From CAMCXT01 sp046302715 (lineage in GTDB: Bacteria; Bacteroidota; Bacteroidia; M30B66), in the NCBI GenBank assembly GCA_046302715.1, contig JBKCHQ010000020.1:1-26573 (forward strand): a DNA stretch of 26,573 bases. The letters run 5' to 3'. The position numbers and the translations under genes were made by a program. Under the pieces are notes generated by a model. That model saw only the letters and a program-made list of their open reading frames with translations, ran no database searches and was not told the DNA's origin. Shown here one piece after another: positions 14,644 through 23,022 of the stretch (positions are counted from its first letter, which is position 1; each line of letters begins with the position of its first letter).

Positions 14644-15510
14644 GTGCACATGCCTACTTTTCATGATGTTCGGGTTGATTTAAGGCCCTGGAATTTACCC
14701 GATACGCCATTCTTCGTGCGCATGTATGAAGCTGTGGTTCCCGAAATTAGTGGCAACAAGGCCTTTAAACTTTGGCCATTTCTGGACACCTGCCATGAAG
14801 GCGAAACCATGTTATCGTGGGGTGGTGCATATTCCAATCATTTGCTGGCACTCTCGGCGGCAGCAAAGCAAAAACGACTAAATGCCACAGGCATAATTCG
14901 AGGAGATGAGAAAGGATTGGACAATGCGTGGATAAGAAGGATGCAATCAAATGGCATGAAGCTTCATTTTGTTTCCCGCAGCGAATATAAACTGCGCAAC
15001 GATGAGACGTATTGCCATGAGATGGCGCAGAAATTCGAAGCAAGTTGCATTGTGCCTGAAGGCGGAAAAGGACGGTTGGGAATTAGGGGCGCTTCGGAAA
15101 TGGTGCATGAAACGGAGCCTTATGCAATCATTGCTCTTCCCGGTGGAACCGGAACAACGGCGGTCGGTATTGCGCAAAAGCTAAAACAAACCAGCGTTGA
15201 GATAATCTGTCTTCAAGCGTTTAAAGGCGCAGGAATTCTCTGGAAGGAACTTAGTCAACATGACGGTATTGAGCCACACCATTTACCAAACCTTAGCATT
15301 ATCGACACCTTGAACCTTGGTCGATTTGGAGTTGAACATCCCGATGCGGCAAAATTCAGGGTCGATTTTTACCAACACTCAAGCATTGCACTCGATACGG
15401 TTTACGGCTCAAAAGCCATGTTAGGCTTGATTCGCTTACTGCAAAATGGAACAATTCCAACCCGGGAATCAATACTTTATATTCATACGGGAGGGCTTGG
15501 CCCCGCTTAA
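14644..15510 (+). CDS. ACC deaminase / D-cysteine desulfhydrase-like PLP enzyme
   Basis: This 288-residue fold-type II PLP enzyme belongs to the tryptophan synthase beta superfamily. Lys39 in SGNKAFKLWPF aligns with the PLP lysine of the ACC deaminase/D-cysteine desulfhydrase group (GGNKxRKL). WGGAYSNHLLALSAAAK matches the GGxQSNHxxxxA segment, and LPGGTGTTAVGIAQKL is the phosphate-binding glycine loop. The protein is shorter than classical members (about 330 residues). True ACC deaminase activity is uncertain; D-cysteine desulfhydration or another beta-elimination is as likely. Two starts are possible: GTG 14644, supported by the 4-nt spacing to the -7 box, or ATG 14650. The TAA shares TTAA (15507-15510) with the patatin stop. 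Confidence 0.82.
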   Translation: MHMPTFHDVRVDLRPWNLPDTPFFVRMYEAVVPEISGNKAFKLWPFLDTCHEGETMLSWGGAYSNHLLALSAAAKQKRLNATGIIRGDEKGLDNAWIRRMQSNGMKLHFVSRSEYKLRNDETYCHEMAQKFEASCIVPEGGKGRLGIRGASEMVHETEPYAIIALPGGTGTTAVGIAQKLKQTSVEIICLQAFKGAGILWKELSQHDGIEPHHLPNLSIIDTLNLGRFGVEHPDAAKFRVDFYQHSSIALDTVYGSKAMLGLIRLLQNGTIPTRESILYIHTGGLGPA

Positions 15511-17801
15511 TCCATCGCTCGCTTGTTGTAAACTAAAAATCCGGCTGTAAACAGAATGGTGTAGGGATTTTCCTGTTGGTCGAGGTAATTAAAGCTCAGC
15601 GCAAGCGGCGCTAGAGGCGTATGCAGTACGAGCGCTGCCGAGGCAAGGAAATAGCGTTTTGAAAAAGGTTCGCCCAACTCGGCAGCATTGTTGGCATTTA
15701 AAATTTCTTGATAGGGTTGAAATACGTAAGCTTCTAATCGTAACTCCAATCGATCTCTTAAAGAAATAAGCGAACGCATTCCACCCGCAGCATAATTAAA
15801 GGCTCTGAACTGCGATAAAAAGCGTGTCTGGCTTTCTGGTATGGGACTAAACGCGGATGCGGCTAAAATACTTGCGGTATAATTGTTAAAAAAAGGTTGG
15901 TTGGAAACTTGTATTTGTCCAAAAACACCAGGCCTAAAAACCCCACGCTTGTTGTAATAGGCTTCGTAGGTTAATCGTGCTCGGAAAAACTCGTGACTTT
16001 TTAGAAACAGCCCTTTTTCGAGGGATGTTGAACCGGGCGTGTTGGCTTCTTGGCCACCAATGTATCGAATACTGAACTTAAGCAGGGAGCCACCCGACGC
16101 ATAAAATTTCCGATTCAGCGTATTGCGCTCCCATTCGAGCCAAACGCTGCCATGGTTGAACTCGGTGCGGTCGGCCGTATCGGCTTTGGTGAATTTATCG
16201 GTTTGGTAATAATCGTTAAACATTCGAGTGGCTGTGCCACCAAATTTTAAGCGTGCGTGATTAGCGGTAGGTAAAGCAATGTTCACATTGCCGAAACGTT
16301 CGTATTGTACAATGTATGAAGGTTTAATGTCTTCAAAAAAGGTACTGGCGCTGTTAAAGAAATTGTAGGAATTTAGGGTAAAATCCCCCTCTACAATAAA
16401 CGGGATGCGCAACGGGAAATCGATTTGAGCCTTGCCTTGCGTAGAGCTGTAAAATTTTCCAAAGTAAACATTGCCATCTAGGTTAATTCCAAATCGACCA
16501 AACGTATTGTAGTGCAAGGCTAAAAAACCGGTATTTATAGGTCGGGAGGAGAATAAACCACCGAATTGTGCTAACCAGTCGCGGTTTGGTTTGGCTATTA
16601 ATCGAAGCGTAAAGTTACGGTTAATTGAATTTTGCTGGGCCAGGGGAAAGATTTTTTTGAGCTTATTATCAGTTGCCAGCCTAAAATAATGGGGTTTGAT
16701 TTCATCGTTAGTCAAGGGCAATTTCCGTTCGCCCAAAACACTGCGTACATACGCCGTTTGGCTTTTCGAAAGTCCTTCTACGCTAATTTGGTCGAATACA
16801 AGTGGCGGAAAAGCATTTTTAAATTGCGCTCGTTTGGTTTTTAGATACAGTGTGTCAACCTTTCGAGCAATCATTGTTTGGATGGTGTTTATTTTCGCCA
16901 TGGTTGAAGTGTAGCCCGCGGCAATCATTTCTGGCGAATCAGAAAAATCGAGAATCGTAAACCGTGGAATTTCGGGCTTAACGATAATCATGTTTTCCTC
17001 CTCACACACCCGGCTGTAGCTGGTTCGTTCCATTAGCATGTTCTTAATCTGTCCAAATATATCGTCCTCGTCTGGAGGTTTCATTTCTGTGGCCACGGTG
17101 CTACCAATGATTACATCAGGCAAAAAGTCGCGGTACAGCACATCGGCCGGAAAGTTATTGTACAAACCGCCGTCGAACAGTAGCTTTCCTTCTATGGTAA
17201 TGGGTTTAAAAAAAAACGGGTAGGTCGACGAGGCTCTTAGCGCCTGACCCAGATCGCCTGATTTAATTACGACCTCGGCTTTATTGTGAATATCGGCAGC
17301 AATGGTACGAAAGGGTACAAACAGCGAATCGAAATTATAACCTGCTCGGGCACTTACGGCTGCGGTCTTTTCCATGAAGGCGTAATCCATCGCCAAAGGC
17401 GAGATAAGGTTTGTAGGCAAACTTGCCCGAAGCGAGGAGTCGAGCTTAAGCTTCACATTAAACCACGATGCATTGGCATCTTGCTGCCGGTAATAGAAGT
17501 GGAAAGATTCTTCGACACTACCGTTTACCCAGCTTAAGAATGCTCTCGACAGCATGATTTCTTCTATTTCATCTGGAGAATACCCCATGGCGTATAATCC
17601 TCCTACTAAAGCGCCCATCGAGGTGCCCGCAATAAAATCAATAGGTATCTGTGCCTCTTCAAGCGCTTTGAGCACGCCTACATGTGCAATTCCGCTGGCG
17701 CCGCCGCCGCTTAAAACTACCCCTACGCTTTGAGCATTGCTTTTTTGGACGAGGCAAAAAAGAAAAAGCAGGAATAAGTGAACTTTAAAAATGGGGCGCA
17801 T
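15507..17801 (-). CDS. Patatin-like phospholipase with C-terminal outer-membrane beta-barrel
   Basis: This 764-residue protein starts with a signal peptide (FLLFLFCLVQKSNAQ). The patatin domain (about 25-310) has the oxyanion loop SGGGASGIAH (31-40), nucleophile Ser61 in GTSMG and the dyad Asp210 in FDGG, so it is catalytically intact. A POTRA-like stretch (IFPLVFDQISVEGLSKSQTAYVR region) is followed by a long strand-rich C-terminal half with alternating aromatic residues, typical of an Omp85/BamA-like barrel. The plan recalls type Vd (PlpD-like) proteins and the patatin-barrel proteins of Bacteroidota. It probably acts as a phospholipase/esterase at the outer membrane. The start overlaps the metal-receptor-like stop by 17 bp. 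Confidence 0.88.
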   Translation of the reverse strand: MRPIFKVHLFLLFLFCLVQKSNAQSVGVVLSGGGASGIAHVGVLKALEEAQIPIDFIAGTSMGALVGGLYAMGYSPDEIEEIMLSRAFLSWVNGSVEESFHFYYRQQDANASWFNVKLKLDSSLRASLPTNLISPLAMDYAFMEKTAAVSARAGYNFDSLFVPFRTIAADIHNKAEVVIKSGDLGQALRASSTYPFFFKPITIEGKLLFDGGLYNNFPADVLYRDFLPDVIIGSTVATEMKPPDEDDIFGQIKNMLMERTSYSRVCEEENMIIVKPEIPRFTILDFSDSPEMIAAGYTSTMAKINTIQTMIARKVDTLYLKTKRAQFKNAFPPLVFDQISVEGLSKSQTAYVRSVLGERKLPLTNDEIKPHYFRLATDNKLKKIFPLAQQNSINRNFTLRLIAKPNRDWLAQFGGLFSSRPINTGFLALHYNTFGRFGINLDGNVYFGKFYSSTQGKAQIDFPLRIPFIVEGDFTLNSYNFFNSASTFFEDIKPSYIVQYERFGNVNIALPTANHARLKFGGTATRMFNDYYQTDKFTKADTADRTEFNHGSVWLEWERNTLNRKFYASGGSLLKFSIRYIGGQEANTPGSTSLEKGLFLKSHEFFRARLTYEAYYNKRGVFRPGVFGQIQVSNQPFFNNYTASILAASAFSPIPESQTRFLSQFRAFNYAAGGMRSLISLRDRLELRLEAYVFQPYQEILNANNAAELGEPFSKRYFLASAALVLHTPLAPLALSFNYLDQQENPYTILFTAGFLVYNKRAMD

Positions 17802-18609
17802 GACTAGTTGGCACGTTCGATAATCGTTCGCCTAATTTCTTAAAATAGTCGGGACTGTACAAAAGCCTTGTGCCGTACCACGAAAACAATTCGCCATCCA
17901 CAAGTTCGATTCGGCAATTGGGAAGAATTTGTGATAGCTCCTTGATATGTTTTTCGGCAAAGGGATAAGGCTCTGAAGACAATAGCACTACATCAGGATT
18001 TAACGCCACCAAGGCGGATTCCGATATTTCGGGATAGCGTTCATTTACCTCTGCACAAAGGTTTGTAAAGCCAGAACGTTGCAGCATATCATGAATAAAG
18101 GTATGCCGATTTACCGACATGTAGGGCTTTCGCCAGATCAGATATACCGCTTTAAGCAATTTATGCATAGGCCGAAGTCCGTCAAACCTTGCAGTTATTG
18201 CATCTGCAATTTCGTTTGCGTGTACTTCGGTATTCGTTAACGCCCCGACCGATTTAATCATAATTAGCGCATCCTCGAGATTTTTGATGTCTGAAATCCA
18301 AACCGGAAATTCTTTTGCTATTTCCTCAATTTCTGAACGAGTATTTTCTTCTTTAGTGGCAATAATTAAATCGGGCTTAATGGAAGCTAATTTATCGAGA
18401 TGGATGGTTTTAGTGCCACCAACTATCTCCATGTTAACTACTAATTCTTTTGGATGAATGCAGAATTTAGTAATCGCGGAAATAAAAGGCTTCAAATTGA
18501 GGTCAAATAGCAATTCGGTTTGAGAGGGAACCAAGGATACTATCTTTTGTGGAGGAAACGAAACTTCGATGTTTCGCGCCAATTGATCGGTAAAGATTCG
18601 CTTTGCCAT
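17785..18609 (-). CDS. BtuF/TroA-like helical-backbone metal receptor, no signal peptide
   Basis: This 274-residue protein has the fold pattern of class III substrate-binding proteins (cobalamin/siderophore/metal receptors): PQKIVSLVPSQTELLFDL at the start, LASIKPDLIIATKEEN, VGALTNTEVHANEIADAI, then a second lobe YLIWRKPYMSVNRHTFIHDMLQRSGFTNLC and VALNPDVVLLSSEPYPF. BtuF-like proteins normally have a signal peptide or lipobox, but none is visible; it starts MAKRIFTDQLARNIEVSF. It is therefore predicted cytoplasmic, or the true start is elsewhere. The ATG shares one base with the CBS stop (TAATG), which supports this start. No permease or ATPase is adjacent. The ligand is unknown. Confidence 0.78.
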   Translation of the reverse strand: MAKRIFTDQLARNIEVSFPPQKIVSLVPSQTELLFDLNLKPFISAITKFCIHPKELVVNMEIVGGTKTIHLDKLASIKPDLIIATKEENTRSEIEEIAKEFPVWISDIKNLEDALIMIKSVGALTNTEVHANEIADAITARFDGLRPMHKLLKAVYLIWRKPYMSVNRHTFIHDMLQRSGFTNLCAEVNERYPEISESALVALNPDVVLLSSEPYPFAEKHIKELSQILPNCRIELVDGELFSWYGTRLLYSPDYFKKLGERLSNVPTSHAPHF

Positions 18610-19967
18610 TAGGCCAAGGCCTCGATGATGTCGTATTTGGTGATAATATGCACCTTCCCTAACATGTCGCGCACAAGAACTGCATCATTTTCGCGGTGAA
18701 TTTCTTTGGATATATCCTCGATTCTTGCCGATGCCGCGACAAAAGGATAGGGCTTCTGCATGAGCGTTTCTACGGAAGCCTCACGCAATTCGGGTTTCTC
18801 GCAAATACTGGCGTACAAATGACTATCATTCAGGCTTCCTGCGATTTCATTGTTGCGCATTACCGGAAGTTGTGAAATATCGTATTTCCGCATTTTCTCA
18901 AAAGCACTTTGAACCGAGTCGGAGGCGTCTACCGTAACCAAACTTAAATGTTTGTGGCGCTCTATCAGATCAATAGCACGTGGCGATTTTTCTTCAAGAA
19001 ATCCACGTGCCCGCATCCAGTCGTCGTTAAACATTTTGCCCAAATAGCGTGTTCCGTGGTCGTGAAAGATTACCACTACCACATCATCTTCTTTGAATCG
19101 ATCTTTCATTTGCAGCAATCCTGCAAGTGCCGAGCCTGCCGAGTTGCCTGCAAAAATTCCTTCTTCGCGTGGAATTCGGCGCGTCATGATGGCTGCGTCT
19201 TTATCTGTCACTTTTTCGAAGTGGTCAATGATGTTAAAATCAACGTTTGCAGGTAGAAAATCCTCTCCGATGCCTTCGGTGATGTACGGATAAATCTCGT
19301 TTTTATCGAAGATTCCGGTTTCTTTATATTTCTTAAAGACCGATCCGTAGGTATCGATTCCCAGTATCTGAATGTTGGGATTTTTCTCTTTCAGAAAGCG
19401 GCCCGTTCCGCAAATAGTACCGCCAGTTCCAACACCAACAACTAAATGGGTGATCTTTCCTCCCGTTTGTTCCCAGATTTCGGGACCGGTTTGTTCATAA
19501 GGCGCCTGCGAATTGCTGAGGTTATCGTATTGGTTTGGTTTCCATGCATTCGGAATTTCCCGAACCAGGCGGGAAGAAACAGAGTAGTATGAACTTGGAT
19601 CTTCCGGATCCACATTCGTTGGGCACACGATTACCTCTGCGCCAAATGCACGCAGAGCGTCCACTTTCTCTTTCGATTGTTTATCGGTGGTTGTGAAAAT
19701 GCATTTGTATCCTTTGATTACAGCCGCAATGGCAAGTCCCATCCCGGTATTTCCGCTCGTGCCTTCGATTATGGTACCGCCGGGTTTTAGTCTCCCATCC
19801 CGTTCCGCATCTTCAATCATTTTCAGCGCCATCCGGTCTTTAATCGAATTGCCCGGATTGGTTGTTTCGATTTTAGCAAGAACGGTTGCTTTAATATCTT
19901 TTGTGATACGGTTTAGTTTCACCAAGGGCGTATTGCCAATGGTTTCGAGGATGTTGCTGTAATACAT
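18609..19967 (-). CDS. Cystathionine beta-synthase-type PLP enzyme with CBS-domain pair
   Basis: This 452-residue cytoplasmic enzyme condenses serine and homocysteine (or acts as a cysteine synthase-like beta-replacement enzyme). PLP lysine Lys43 is in NPGNSIKDR, the substrate loop GTSGNTG is at 69-75, and a phosphate loop VGTGGTICGTG lies near 180. The EGIGEDFLP and GIFAGNSAGSA segments, and the C-terminal pair of CBS modules (about 330-452), match cystathionine beta-synthase, without the N-terminal heme domain of the animal enzyme. The CBS pair suggests regulation by an adenosyl ligand. I chose ATG 19967; an in-frame extension to 20027 would run into plsC. It has its own probable leaderless promoter. 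Confidence 0.88.
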   Translation of the reverse strand: MYYSNILETIGNTPLVKLNRITKDIKATVLAKIETTNPGNSIKDRMALKMIEDAERDGRLKPGGTIIEGTSGNTGMGLAIAAVIKGYKCIFTTTDKQSKEKVDALRAFGAEVIVCPTNVDPEDPSSYYSVSSRLVREIPNAWKPNQYDNLSNSQAPYEQTGPEIWEQTGGKITHLVVGVGTGGTICGTGRFLKEKNPNIQILGIDTYGSVFKKYKETGIFDKNEIYPYITEGIGEDFLPANVDFNIIDHFEKVTDKDAAIMTRRIPREEGIFAGNSAGSALAGLLQMKDRFKEDDVVVVIFHDHGTRYLGKMFNDDWMRARGFLEEKSPRAIDLIERHKHLSLVTVDASDSVQSAFEKMRKYDISQLPVMRNNEIAGSLNDSHLYASICEKPELREASVETLMQKPYPFVAASARIEDISKEIHRENDAVLVRDMLGKVHIITKYDIIEALA

Positions 19968-19971
19968 GCTG

Positions 19972-19979
19972 CAAAGGTA
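19972..19979 (-). promoter_or_regulatory. -7 box TACCTTTG, 4 nt before the CBS ATG (leaderless type)
   Basis: Minus-strand TACCTTTG (19979-19972), then CAGC, then ATG (19967). The exact consensus lies in the 13-nt gap between plsC and the CBS gene, so the CBS gene can be transcribed separately from plsC. Confidence 0.5.
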
Positions 19980-19980
19980 A

Positions 19981-20745
19981 TTATTCGGCCGATTGAAACA
20001 TCGGGTCCTGCGATTTGATTTCGGCAAACATGTCGTTATAAATACGTGCTTTTAATGCAGGTAAATCCTCTTTAGTGAGGCCTTTTGTTGGGTATGGACC
20101 TAAAAAATGGATCGATATAGTTCCGGGCCTAACGCTGTAACCGTTTGATGGCGTAACCGAACGGGCGCCAATATTGCACATGGCAACAATAGGATATCCA
20201 CTTTCAATACCAAATCGAAATGCCCCATCATAAAATTCATTAACGGGTTTTGTTCCTCGGTTGCGCGTACCTTCTGGAAAAATAAAAATACTTTTTCCCT
20301 CCTGTAAGGTCTCCAACATGGCTCTTGAGCTCCGTTCGCGCGATTCTCGGCTGCTTCGGTCCACCATAACGCAAACAGTAGTAAACAAATAACCTAAAAG
20401 GGGCATTTTTTTGAGTTGTATTTTTGCAAGCGGCTTTATACTCGTTGGCATAGCATAAGCACCTAAAAACATATCAAGATTAGAACCATGGTTACAAACT
20501 GCTATACAAGGTAAATTATCATAAAGAGTTGCCCGATTTTTTACACGAATACGAATTCCGGCTGCAAGAAAGAAGAAAGCCGACCAAAATTTGTAAATCG
20601 CCATGGTTGGATTGTGTGCTTTTTTACCGAGAAGTATCCGTAGTAAAATGCTCAATACTGTTGAACTCAACAAGAAAGCCAGAAACACGGTGATCAGCCA
20701 AACCCAATAAGGAATAAAAAGAATAAATCGGAGGGCATCCAGCAT
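19981..20745 (-). CDS. plsC: 1-acyl-sn-glycerol-3-phosphate acyltransferase (PlsC family)
   Basis: This 254-residue membrane-associated enzyme acylates lysophosphatidate to phosphatidate in phospholipid synthesis. It has an N-terminal hydrophobic segment (about 10-40), the catalytic HX4D motif NHGSNLDM (His86, Asp91) and the glycerol-phosphate-binding motif FPEGTRNRG (156-164). The order and spacing are canonical. A second lysophospholipid acyltransferase or an ornithine-lipid-type OlsA cannot be excluded. It is divergent from the FAD oxidoreductase and 13 nt upstream of the CBS gene. Confidence 0.9.
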   Translation of the reverse strand: MLDALRFILFIPYWVWLITVFLAFLLSSTVLSILLRILLGKKAHNPTMAIYKFWSAFFFLAAGIRIRVKNRATLYDNLPCIAVCNHGSNLDMFLGAYAMPTSIKPLAKIQLKKMPLLGYLFTTVCVMVDRSSRESRERSSRAMLETLQEGKSIFIFPEGTRNRGTKPVNEFYDGAFRFGIESGYPIVAMCNIGARSVTPSNGYSVRPGTISIHFLGPYPTKGLTKEDLPALKARIYNDMFAEIKSQDPMFQSAE

Positions 20746-20749
20746 GCCT

Positions 20750-20757
20750 CAAAAGTA
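20750..20757 (-). promoter_or_regulatory. -7 box TACTTTTG, 4 nt before the plsC ATG (leaderless type)
   Basis: Minus-strand TACTTTTG (20757-20750), AGGC, then ATG (20745). It is an exact consensus match with the same 4-nt spacing as the CBS gene. No -33 box is obvious. Confidence 0.5.
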
Positions 20758-20845
20758 TAAAAATCTACTGCGATGCTTATGCAGTTCGAACATATTCCTG
20801 TTCATGCTTTTTAAAATAACCGCAAAGAAACAAACCCAGTAGCAT

Positions 20846-20853
20846 TATCTTTA
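20846..20853 (+). promoter_or_regulatory. -7-like box TATCTTTA, 4 nt before a GTG start
   Basis: TATCTTTA (one mismatch to TAnnTTTG), AGCC, then GTG 20858. The spacing equals that at the CBS, plsC and ACC-deaminase-like genes, which is the main support for it. Confidence 0.4.
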
Positions 20854-20857
20854 AGCC

Positions 20858-21892
20858 GTGGAATTGCCTGTTCTTGTTGTTGGTCAGGGGCTTGCCGGAT
20901 CGGTGCTCGCTATGTCGCTTGTAGAACACGGTATTTCATGTCATATTGCCAACAAACCTGGTTTGGCCATTTCTTCGCATGTTGCTGCAGGACTGTATAA
21001 TCCGATAGTTTTTAAACGTTTAACCTTAGGGTGGAGAGCCGAAGAGGCGGTTATCAAGGCCCGTTCTTTTTATTCAAATGCCGAATATTCTCTAGGTATA
21101 CGATTTCTAAATGATAATGGAATTTATCGCATACACAGTGCTGAAGAAGAGGCTAAACTTTGGGAAAAGCGCCTCGACGAAGGATGGGCTCACCATTTAG
21201 GAAAAAGCACATTATCAGAAAATAAACCGTGGCTGAATGCTCCGTTTGGCGGGGCTATGGTGCATTCCGGTGGACATATCTATGTGTCTAATTTTTTGGA
21301 TGCGGTTCGGGGCTATTTTCGTGCTAATGATTCGTTTTTCGATGTATTTGTTGATCCGTATGAATTAGGTAATTCTGAAAACGGAATAATTTGGAATCAG
21401 AAGCATTACAGGGCCATAGTTTTTTGCGAAGGCACCGCAGTGGAGCGAAATCCTTTTTTCGAAACGCCATTATTACGGCCTGCGAAAGGCGAGGTATTGA
21501 TTATTGAAGCCACCGATATTCCGCAGGAAATTTTCAATGGTAAGGTTTACGGAGTTCCACTAGGGAATGGCCAATTTAGAGTGGGCTCTACGTATGAATG
21601 GGATGCGCAACATGCCGACCCAACACCACAGAAATATGAGGAACTGGTTCAACAAATCAGGAATTTGCTTCAGGTAAAGTTCAGGGTAATTCGGCATGAG
21701 GCGGGGATTAGACCATCAAGTCCTACTCGCCGACCTTTGTTTCTACGATCGAGGCAAAACAACCATGTTTTTGCATTTAACGGACTTGGCACGAAAGGCG
21801 TTTTACTGGCGCCCATGTTGGCCGAAGAAATTGCGATGTTTTTAAAATACAATAAACCGGTTCATTCGGAGTTTGGACGTAATTTAGGGTGA
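20858..21892 (+). CDS. FAD-dependent oxidoreductase, DAO (glycine/D-amino acid oxidase) family
   Basis: This 344-residue protein has an N-terminal dinucleotide-binding fold VLVVGQGLAGSVLA (GxGxxG at 9-14). A substrate domain follows, and a C-terminal FAD-contact region (AGIRPSSPTRRPLF, NNHVFAFNGLGTKGVLLAPMLAEEI) matches the DAO family, where RPxxxDxxP and GxxxxG segments close the flavin site. The substrate is not evident; D-amino acids, glycine or other amines are possible. The start is GTG, because the Rossmann strand begins at residue 5 and no upstream start fits. It heads a coupled run with the acyltransferase (shared A of TGATG). Confidence 0.82.
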   Translation: MELPVLVVGQGLAGSVLAMSLVEHGISCHIANKPGLAISSHVAAGLYNPIVFKRLTLGWRAEEAVIKARSFYSNAEYSLGIRFLNDNGIYRIHSAEEEAKLWEKRLDEGWAHHLGKSTLSENKPWLNAPFGGAMVHSGGHIYVSNFLDAVRGYFRANDSFFDVFVDPYELGNSENGIIWNQKHYRAIVFCEGTAVERNPFFETPLLRPAKGEVLIIEATDIPQEIFNGKVYGVPLGNGQFRVGSTYEWDAQHADPTPQKYEELVQQIRNLLQVKFRVIRHEAGIRPSSPTRRPLFLRSRQNNHVFAFNGLGTKGVLLAPMLAEEIAMFLKYNKPVHSEFGRNLG

Positions 21893-23022
21893 TGAACATA
21901 CGTTTGAATAGCCCCACATACTTTGAAAACCTCGATGCAACTAGGTTTTTAGGTTTTTTGCACGTATTTCTGGCGCATTGCTTTTTTACGACAAGTGCAG
22001 CGGTAAAAGAATCGACTGCTTTTCATTTTGTGAATGTATCCATTAAAGCGGGCTTTCTCGGTCTCGATTATTTCTTTGTTCTTTCCGCATTTCTGCTCAC
22101 CTGGCTGGCACTCGACGAAAGACAAAAGACCAAGCAGTTTCATGCGGTCTTTTTTATGATACGTCGCGCAATTCGATTATGGCCACTCTATTTTTTATTG
22201 GTTTTCGGCGTTTATTCAATCCATGCATTTTTAGCAAGTCAATTTAATTGGAACGCCTTACCTCCACTTCGCACTTTTTTATTGTTTTATTCCAATTACT
22301 ACATCATCGAACATGGGCAGAATTTCCTTTTCCTGCTGGTGTTTTTCTGGTCTATTGCCGTTGAAGAGCAGTTTTATCTGTTTTGGGCTTTCGTACTGAA
22401 ATTCCTGTACCGTTACATTATTTGGATTTGCTTCGGGCTTATTGCGATCTCCATCGTTTTTAGAGCTCTTTATATTCATGAGAACGAACATCTCGCTTTT
22501 AACACGTTGAGCGTTGCCGGAAATTTCGGAATGGGTTCATTGGTAGCGGTTTTAGCGTATCGTTCGTCCAATTTCAGGGCTGTTTTCGCTAAACGTTCGC
22601 GTGCTTTTTATGCCCTGATTTATTTAATCGGTTTACTTTTATTGCTCAACTACTTCTCGTGGTTTAATCAGGGTTTCATGCTCGTTCTGGAGAAGTTGGT
22701 CTTTTCGATAGTATTCGTAGTGTTCATCATGGAGCAATGCTTTGCCGAAAGTCCATTGATTGCATTTGGGCAATTTAAGCGAATGACCTATCTCGGACAG
22801 CTTTCTTTAGGTTTGTATTGCTTTCATGGTGCGGTGTTAACATTTATGGTGCCGATGCTAAAAACATGGGGCTTGGCCGAACGACCTTTTCAGGTTTTTT
22901 TTCTAAACCCACTGATAATTATATTTTTAACGCTACTAATTTCGGTTTTTAGTTATGAGCTTTTCGAGAAGAAAGTACATAATTTACGACGCTTTTTTTA
23001 TCCAAAATCCTGTAAAAAATGA
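21892..23022 (+). CDS. Membrane acyltransferase-3 family protein (OafA/YrhL-like)
   Basis: This integral membrane protein of 376 residues has about ten hydrophobic segments. It carries the family signatures R-x10-H (Arg18 to His29 in ATRFLGFLHVFLAHCFF), GFLGLDYFFVLSAFLL, and WSIAVEEQFYLFWA, plus a late SLGLYCFHGAVLTF. Acyltransferase-3 proteins move acetyl or other acyl groups to envelope sugars or lipids across the membrane. There is no fused SGNH domain. I chose ATG 21892, which overlaps the upstream stop by one base (TGATG); a GTG at 21889 is one codon earlier. The stop overlaps the next gene by 4 bp. The target molecule is unknown. Confidence 0.87.
   Translation: MNIRLNSPTYFENLDATRFLGFLHVFLAHCFFTTSAAVKESTAFHFVNVSIKAGFLGLDYFFVLSAFLLTWLALDERQKTKQFHAVFFMIRRAIRLWPLYFLLVFGVYSIHAFLASQFNWNALPPLRTFLLFYSNYYIIEHGQNFLFLLVFFWSIAVEEQFYLFWAFVLKFLYRYIIWICFGLIAISIVFRALYIHENEHLAFNTLSVAGNFGMGSLVAVLAYRSSNFRAVFAKRSRAFYALIYLIGLLLLLNYFSWFNQGFMLVLEKLVFSIVFVVFIMEQCFAESPLIAFGQFKRMTYLGQLSLGLYCFHGAVLTFMVPMLKTWGLAERPFQVFFLNPLIIIFLTLLISVFSYELFEKKVHNLRRFFYPKSCKK

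Noticed and set aside
19968..20027. N-terminal extension of the CBS-type enzyme
   Set aside because: The extension overlaps plsC, has no family similarity, and ATG 19967 starts MYYSNILETIGNTPL as in relatives, 4 nt after a -7 box.
20788..20803. GAACA-N6-TGTTC inverted repeat between plsC and the FAD oxidoreductase
   Set aside because: Five-base arms in AT-rich spacer are expected by chance, and no further support was seen.
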